From assembly GCF_026151205.1 (NCBI RefSeq), contig NC_087079.1, positions 4,421,230-4,485,229 of the forward strand: 64,000 nt of DNA, given 5' to 3'. The translations under genes were made by a program, and so were the position numbers. The stretch's first letter is position 1. Each line of letters starts with the position of its first letter. This stretch comes from Bolinopsis microptera. Taxonomy: Eukaryota; Ctenophora; Tentaculata; Lobata; Bolinopsidae. Shown here piece by piece: positions 58,699-64,000 of the stretch. Below the pieces are notes generated by a model, which did no database searches, was not told the origin of the DNA, and saw only the letters and a program-made list of their open reading frames with translations.

Positions 58699-59974
58699 CG
58701 GATCTTGTAACCTACATTTCTACAATAACTAGACATAAGTTCCCTAATTGTACTCTTAGAAGGAGAAATCACAAATTATAGTTAACTGACATCATTTCTG
58801 TCAAGTAGGCTTAGCTAGAGATGGTGAAAAACAAGCCAGCAAAAATTACTGATATGTTTAAGCTAAGTTAAGAATAATCAACGTGTTAGTTATCTGTTAG
58901 CGATGCCGACATTTCAGCTTTTATTTAACCAAATTCGACGTAACGCTCATAATTATACAGCCAAGATAAGGAATATAATGACCTTGTTTTCGGAATTTGA
59001 TGTGATATGTGTTGTACAATGTATAATGTACTAAGTGGTGATTTGAAGTTTGGAGGTGGTTTTGAAATCTGAATGCTGGTTGCTAGACATCGTTTTGGTT
59101 GTGCGGCACTTTTGGTAAAATCTTAAACTTTATGAGGGTTTTTCTGCGCTCATTAAACCCAGTTAGTGAGTGACAAAGAATAAGCGTTTGTGACAAAAAA
59201 TAAGCGTGGGTATAAGTCATAAGACATTACAGGGAGTTTTCCTAAAACTAATAGGGCGGACACCAATTATACTATTTAAAAATCTAAACATAATTTTAAC
59301 AAACAACTCGCTCAGTTGGAATTAGCAAAATTGAGCTAAACTTAAAAACAAGCTCGGTCCGAATAACACATGATTTATTTGGCTCGTCTAAGCTGCCCGC
59401 AAGCATCTTGACAGAATAGTTAATGGTTTCTGTATGCAAGTCCTTTTAAATGTGAGCTGCGAGATTAGTCGCGTGAGCTGTCGCGTGAGCTAACGCTCCG
59501 ATAAGAGAAACAGATTCTACGTAGACATAAAAGCAAGGATCATTATTCTGTTAAAGCAAGGGTTGCCTAATGTCATTTCCAAAATATGATGATCTCACAC
59601 ACTTTATAATATTAACAGTCAGCTGAGTAATCTTTAGGCCGGTTTTTCCTGCTTAACTGTAACATTAGCAACAGCTTGGTTTAAAGACTTGTTCTCGTCA
59701 AAGAGGTATCTGACAAGTGACCTCAGTCTACATTTATAGCGCCCTGAGTGTCCCTTCGTCCAAGACGTATTATATAGACTCATGGAAACCAAGTTTTATA
59801 CGAGCGGTTTTCATTCTGTAGAAATAACGGTCGTGGTGACCTTTAAAATTACTAAATGTAAATCTAATATAAATACACCTCTCCGCTCTCAGTAGTAGCT
59901 CAGCCAATCACAAACCTCAGATTTCTTGTCCGAATAACTACTAGCTGCAGTTTATCTAAGCCCTATCAATTTCC
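58699..59974. other. Gene-free stretch
   Basis: No gene, tandem repeat or transposon recognised. It should contain the promoter of the minus-strand secreted-protein gene. Repeated words GTGACAAANAATAAGCGT occur near 59171-59205. Confidence 0.5.
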
Positions 59975-60375
59975 ATGCAAGAGAAAATGAAAATCTTGGG
60001 GCAGATAAGCTTTTTTTCATTTTTGTGTCATGGAACCTACTCTATTTCTACAATCTACATCGAGGATACGTCATTATATGGACGTCTAATGGGGCCCACT
60101 GCCCACTGGTGTAAAGGAAGATGAAGGTTAACCCTTTAAACTATCTGGGATATGTCTGGATTTACTTTAAACCAGAGGATGAAGCCAGCTGTCACAAGAA
60201 ATACTGTCACATCGGTCTAACTCTCTTTACAGGAGAGAGAGAGAGAGAATCCGGACCAATTTGCTGGACAAACGAAACGAACGGTCCCTTTTTAGAAATG
60301 GTACCTCTTCTCGGTTTTTATAAAACTCTTGAAGAGTTGAAGTTAGACTACTGCAAAATAAAAATATTATTCTAA
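59975..60375 (+). CDS. Small secreted-type protein in two overlapping frames
   Basis: The first frame (59975-60124) starts MQEKMKILGQISFFSFL, a credible signal peptide with the better start at the second Met, and ends GPTAHWCKGR at TGA. The second frame (60121-60375) overlaps by ATGA and encodes 84 residues with five Cys (CHKKYC, PICWTNETNG, DYCK). Together they look like one Cys-bearing secreted protein of about 130 residues broken by a -1 frame change, or two exons whose boundary I cannot define: GTGTAA at 60109 and CTTTACAG at 60225-60232 are possible splice sites but do not give a matching phase. A GA run at 60233-60246 lies inside the second frame. The family was not recognised. It may be a pseudogene. 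Confidence 0.4.
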
Positions 60376-61589
60376 GCTAAAGAGTTGTCGTCATTATTGC
60401 TGGTGGCAGTCATTTTTAATGATCACAGCTGTTATTCATGATGCCAGCTTACTAGACCGAACCGCAACAAGGCCCCTCACTCTAGATACGCATATTTAAA
60501 TTCAAATTCAAAATACACCAAGTCTTTTGTCCGGAGAAGGAACGCTCATCGTCGAGACTAATCCAGGGTTATTCAAGTTAATCCGGGTGCTTCTGAGGGC
60601 AGCTGCGATAAATAAATATATAGATAATATAATAAATATATTCATAATATACAGATAAATATATAGATAATATAATAAATATATTTATAATATATAGATA
60701 AATATATAGATAATAAATATAATGTAGTTTTTTGCTCAGATATTTTTTGTTGAGAGGCTGCTATTGGCGCGCGGCAAGAAAAGGAAAATGATCTAAAATC
60801 TGACCGGTTTATTCAAGCAGAGAAGCAGGGCTATTTTTAGGTATAGGATAAAAAGAGATAAACTGACTCGTGCTGCACCATTAGTCGTGGAATAAAGCGA
60901 TCATTTTTGGTCATTGATGCGGCTTAATCCCTTGGTCATATGCTAGCTTTTTTGGAGCCACAATAAAGACGGCAGAAAATATTTCTGGGGATCATTTACA
61001 TAAGATTACGTCATTTTAGACGCCCCTTCCCCTCCGTTAGCCCACTTCGCGCTGGCGCAGAGGTATTATGAGATTATGCGGACATTACATGAGCTATTCC
61101 AAACCTCCTTCATCCTCCATATAATACCAAGACTGGCTTAATTAATATTATATCTCAAAGGTCCCTTGATGATTACTTAACATACGTAACAGGGATACAA
61201 AACATCACACATCTTTCCAGATTCTCATCTAAAATTTTGTTTTTTTGCAGTAGGGACCACAATATAACAACCTGTATCTAAATTTTAACACAATTTCCTA
61301 TCTTGTATCTCAGTGTCTGGTATGTGGTACACCGTTTAATGGAAATAAAACTCACGTGACCATTGGATCAGTCTACCGATCTGTAACCGGATTATCCTGA
61401 ACCCTGGTACTAGTGGTAGTAACCCTCGCGGGTCCCATCTCAGTAGTACTGTAACATGTAGTAACAGGTAGTACTGTTACATGTAACATTTTACAATCAT
61501 TCGGAGCGAGTGTAAGCTTGTCAGGTGATCATTATCTGTTACTCGTAAATTATGTACTTACTAATCACTTATTAGGTGTTTACTGTTTA
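60376..61589. other. Gene-free stretch with AT-rich repeats
   Basis: No gene. 60607-60722 is a tandem AT-rich repeat built on AATAAATATATAGATAATAT units. 61405-61490 has GTAGTAACANGTAGTACTGT words related to the array at the window end. Confidence 0.55.
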
Positions 61590-61735
61590 TGTACTTTACT
61601 ACAGGAATGTATAGTTTATAATGTACTTTACTACATGAATGTATAGTTTATAATGTACTTTACTACAGGAATGTATAGTTTATAATGTAATTTACTACAG
61701 GAATTGAATGTATAGTTTATAATGTAATTTACTAA
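61590..61735 (+). repeat. Tandem repeat, 32-bp unit, split by a TIR element
   Basis: About four units of TACTTTACTACAGGAATGTA plus TAGTTTATAATG. A fifth unit is interrupted at TTTACTA by the element at 61736-63663. CAGGAATGTATA and another unit resume at 63666-63715. Confidence 0.85.
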
Positions 61736-63663
61736 ACAGCAATAGCAGCAAATCTGGGGAAACTTTGAAATACACCACTTTGAAGCATTTGACCACCCCT
61801 TAAAAATCACAAATTATGAATTCTAGTAATCTGAATATTTACATAGGTCCAAAAATGTCATAGCTTCATGATAGTGCAACGAAATAAATCCCAGAACATT
61901 TTGGTGCTGAGTTAGGTGGTTAAGTAGTCGAAATATGACTGATTTGTTAGTGGACATTTGTTTGTACTTCTAACACTCAAACCCTTACTACACTGAAGAT
62001 ATGAGTGTTACAGTTAAAATTGATGGTCATTATTGAACAGAAACGGTTCATTGACACATAGTTGAAGAAAGAAATTAAAAAGGGTAATAAATGTGGTCTG
62101 TGGAGTGGTTTATATGTGTTTATGTTACAGTGTACGCGTGCGCGCGCGCGCGCGTACTTAACCATCTGTAGGCCAACATATTTAGTTTATGCTTAATTTC
62201 TTTATATATTTTGTCACCACTAGAGTGCCCAATACTTTTAGTGAAGGTGTAATGTAAAACGGTTAACCACCAACTGTGGTATATCAAAAAAACCCCAAAA
62301 GTGTACGCGTGCGCGCGCGCGCGTACTTAACCACCTGGAATGGCACAGCATTGAGATATCACCGTAATTCCAAAAGCAGAGTACACCATCCAGGTGCCCA
62401 AAACTTTTGGCTATGGTCCCAATACCATAAAACCTTAGATGTGGCCATAATGTGGTTAAAACATGTTGATTTTGGACCTTCGGTCAACAGAAGCCATCAC
62501 AAATTAACCATTATTCAGCACAATCTGACCTTTTGGTGCCTTATTTTGTTTTGATATTTGATTATGAGAGATAGCTGAAGGATAATAAGTGATTTTAAAG
62601 ATAATGCAACAAAATGTGTGGCCGTATGGCGGTTAAAACGACCAAAAACACTGATTTTGGTCAATTTTAGACCTTTATTAACCATGATGGACGCAACATA
62701 GGACTCAGCAATGTTTCTGGTCATATAAATGAGCAGGTAGTTATATCTAGATAATGTAGCATGGCCAGCTATAGCTTTACAAAGCTAATATGTGCTCTAA
62801 AAATGGTTAATTAGTGCAAATATAGGGTATTTTCGAGACATTTTAACCACCTTAGCTGCACATTGATCGGAATGCATGAACTTGGGGTCAATTGTGCATT
62901 TGCGAACAAATATACACTCATTTGGATAGCAAAGCATTATCTGAAGTTCATATTGTGGTTAATTTTCACTTTAATAGATGCCTTGTTCAACAGCCTAGCA
63001 AGTAATATAGCCCTTTTAACCACTTTTATGACAACATTTCTTGATAACTTTTATCAAGACCCTTCAAATGTCCTTTGTTGACCATAAAATGTTGACTAAA
63101 ATCATTAATAATGTTTTTATTGGTGGTTAACAACAAATTTTGACATTTTAACCATCTTTTTAGCACTTTTTACGAATATTAACCACCTCAAATCAACCAT
63201 ACTATTAAATTGCACATTTGTGATAAAAAATTATCATCCATGCACAAATGAACAACCAACACTATACATCTATAATCAGAGCAATATTTATAGCTCACCG
63301 TTCATCTTCAATTTAACCACCATTAGGACCACAAAATGCCCCCCATGAGGTTTGAAAACTTTTGTAATAGTTGCACCATGATATGATCTCAATATAATGA
63401 CTATTCAGTTCATAATATCATATCTCAAAATGGTGGTTAACCCTAAAACTGGTATTTTAACCACCATAGTGGCCACATAGATGACCCATTAACCACAATT
63501 ATTCAACATAACCGTACTGCAGTGTTTTGTGCACCAGAAAAACATCACTCCAACATTGAGATTAACCACAATGAGCTGCAACATAATGTTGAAGTCAACA
63601 TACTCAAATTGTGTGAAAAAAGTCAATGTCCACCAAGTTTCCCCAGATTTGCTGCTATTGCTG
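61736..63663. mobile_element. 1.93-kb non-autonomous TIR element rich in TTAACCAC motifs
   Basis: The left end CAGCAATAGCAGCAAATC (61737) and the right end GATTTGCTGCTATTGCTG (ending 63663) are about 30-bp inverted repeats. They extend as TGGGGAAACTTTG on the left and CCAAGTTTCCCCA on the right. The element interrupts a known 32-bp minisatellite unit, with TA on both sides, which defines the insertion. Inside, TTAACCAC/TTAACCAT or its complement occurs about 20 times, in both orientations, spread from 61915 to 63570. A block with an alternating CG tract (GTACGCGTGCGCGCG...GCGTACTTAACCA) occurs twice, at about 62132-62165 and 62303-62336. There is no transposase frame. Other animal TIR elements with TA duplication belong to Tc1/mariner-type superfamilies; the family itself is not recognised. 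Confidence 0.75.
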
Positions 63664-63854
63664 TACAGGAATGTATATTTTATAATTATAATGTACTTTA
63701 CTACAGGAATGTATAGATCTGCATATATAACTAATGTTATAGCCCCAGAAAGAACCTTAATAATTACATAAGTTTTATAAAGTCAGGGTTTGAAAAGAAA
63801 ACCTTTATTTCATGTAGCTCCATTTCGGTTTCCTTAATTTAAATTATATATTAC

Positions 63855-64000
63855 TGTAGTAGTACTGTAGTAGTACTGTAGTAGTACTGTAGTAGTACTG
63901 TAGTAGTACTGTAGTAGTACTGTAGTAGTACTGTACACATAGTACTGTAGTAGTACTGTGGTAGTACTGTGGTAGTACTGTGGTAGTACTGTGGTAGTAC
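63855..64000 (+). repeat. 11-bp tandem repeat GTAGTAGTACT, running off the window
   Basis: About 13 units of GTAGTAGTACT. The last units carry GTGGTAGTACT, and one spacer (GTACACATAGTACT) lies at 63931-63944. The true right boundary is outside the window. Confidence 0.95.

Overview
This is animal nuclear DNA. The host genes have GT-AG introns of about 120-320 bp (one is about 880 bp because it holds a satellite). Host proteins include a furin-type proprotein convertase, a CCDC180-like coiled-coil protein and the start of CATSPER2, so the organism has flagellated sperm. Few genes, short introns, many minisatellites and many nested non-LTR and DNA transposons suggest a marine invertebrate, possibly a non-bilaterian. 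The sequence alone does not fix the phylum.

Layout. 0-6 kb: the end of an unknown gene, then a 5'-truncated CR1/jockey-like LINE split by a nearly intact EN-RT (RTE-like) LINE with a 13-bp target duplication. 7-14 kb: a nest of transposons. A TIR element with TA flanks carries a retroelement in one end, a foldback element in the other, and mariner and LINE fragments plus a 1.2-kb palindrome in its middle. 14-18.6 kb: an inverted-repeat family copy around a 15-bp minisatellite and a tRNA-like SINE head, then a 1.7-kb TIR element with G/C homopolymer ends and an 8-bp target duplication. 18.7-26 kb, minus strand: a six-exon, 1205-aa low-complexity nuclear-type protein gene and an intronless furin/PC gene. 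26-48 kb: no credible host gene, but many CACGTG, CCAAT and TGACGTCA motifs, long GA tracts, an 8-bp AACCAGGT array and several MITEs. 48.4-49.1 kb: a hAT-like MITE. 49.4-56.4 kb, plus strand: a CCDC180-like gene followed by the first five exons of CATSPER2. 57.7-60.4 kb: a three-exon gene for a secreted protein on the minus strand and a small secreted-type ORF pair on the plus strand. 61.7-63.7 kb: a 1.9-kb TIR element packed with TTAACCAC motifs in both orientations. The window ends inside an 11-bp repeat array.

How the genes relate. The two genes at 49-56 kb are both tied to sperm or cilia in other animals and lie head-to-tail 540 bp apart. The convertase acts in the secretory pathway. The nuclear protein lies 0.9 kb downstream of it on the same strand. 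Nothing indicates operons. All identifications come from reading motifs by eye; no database search was run.
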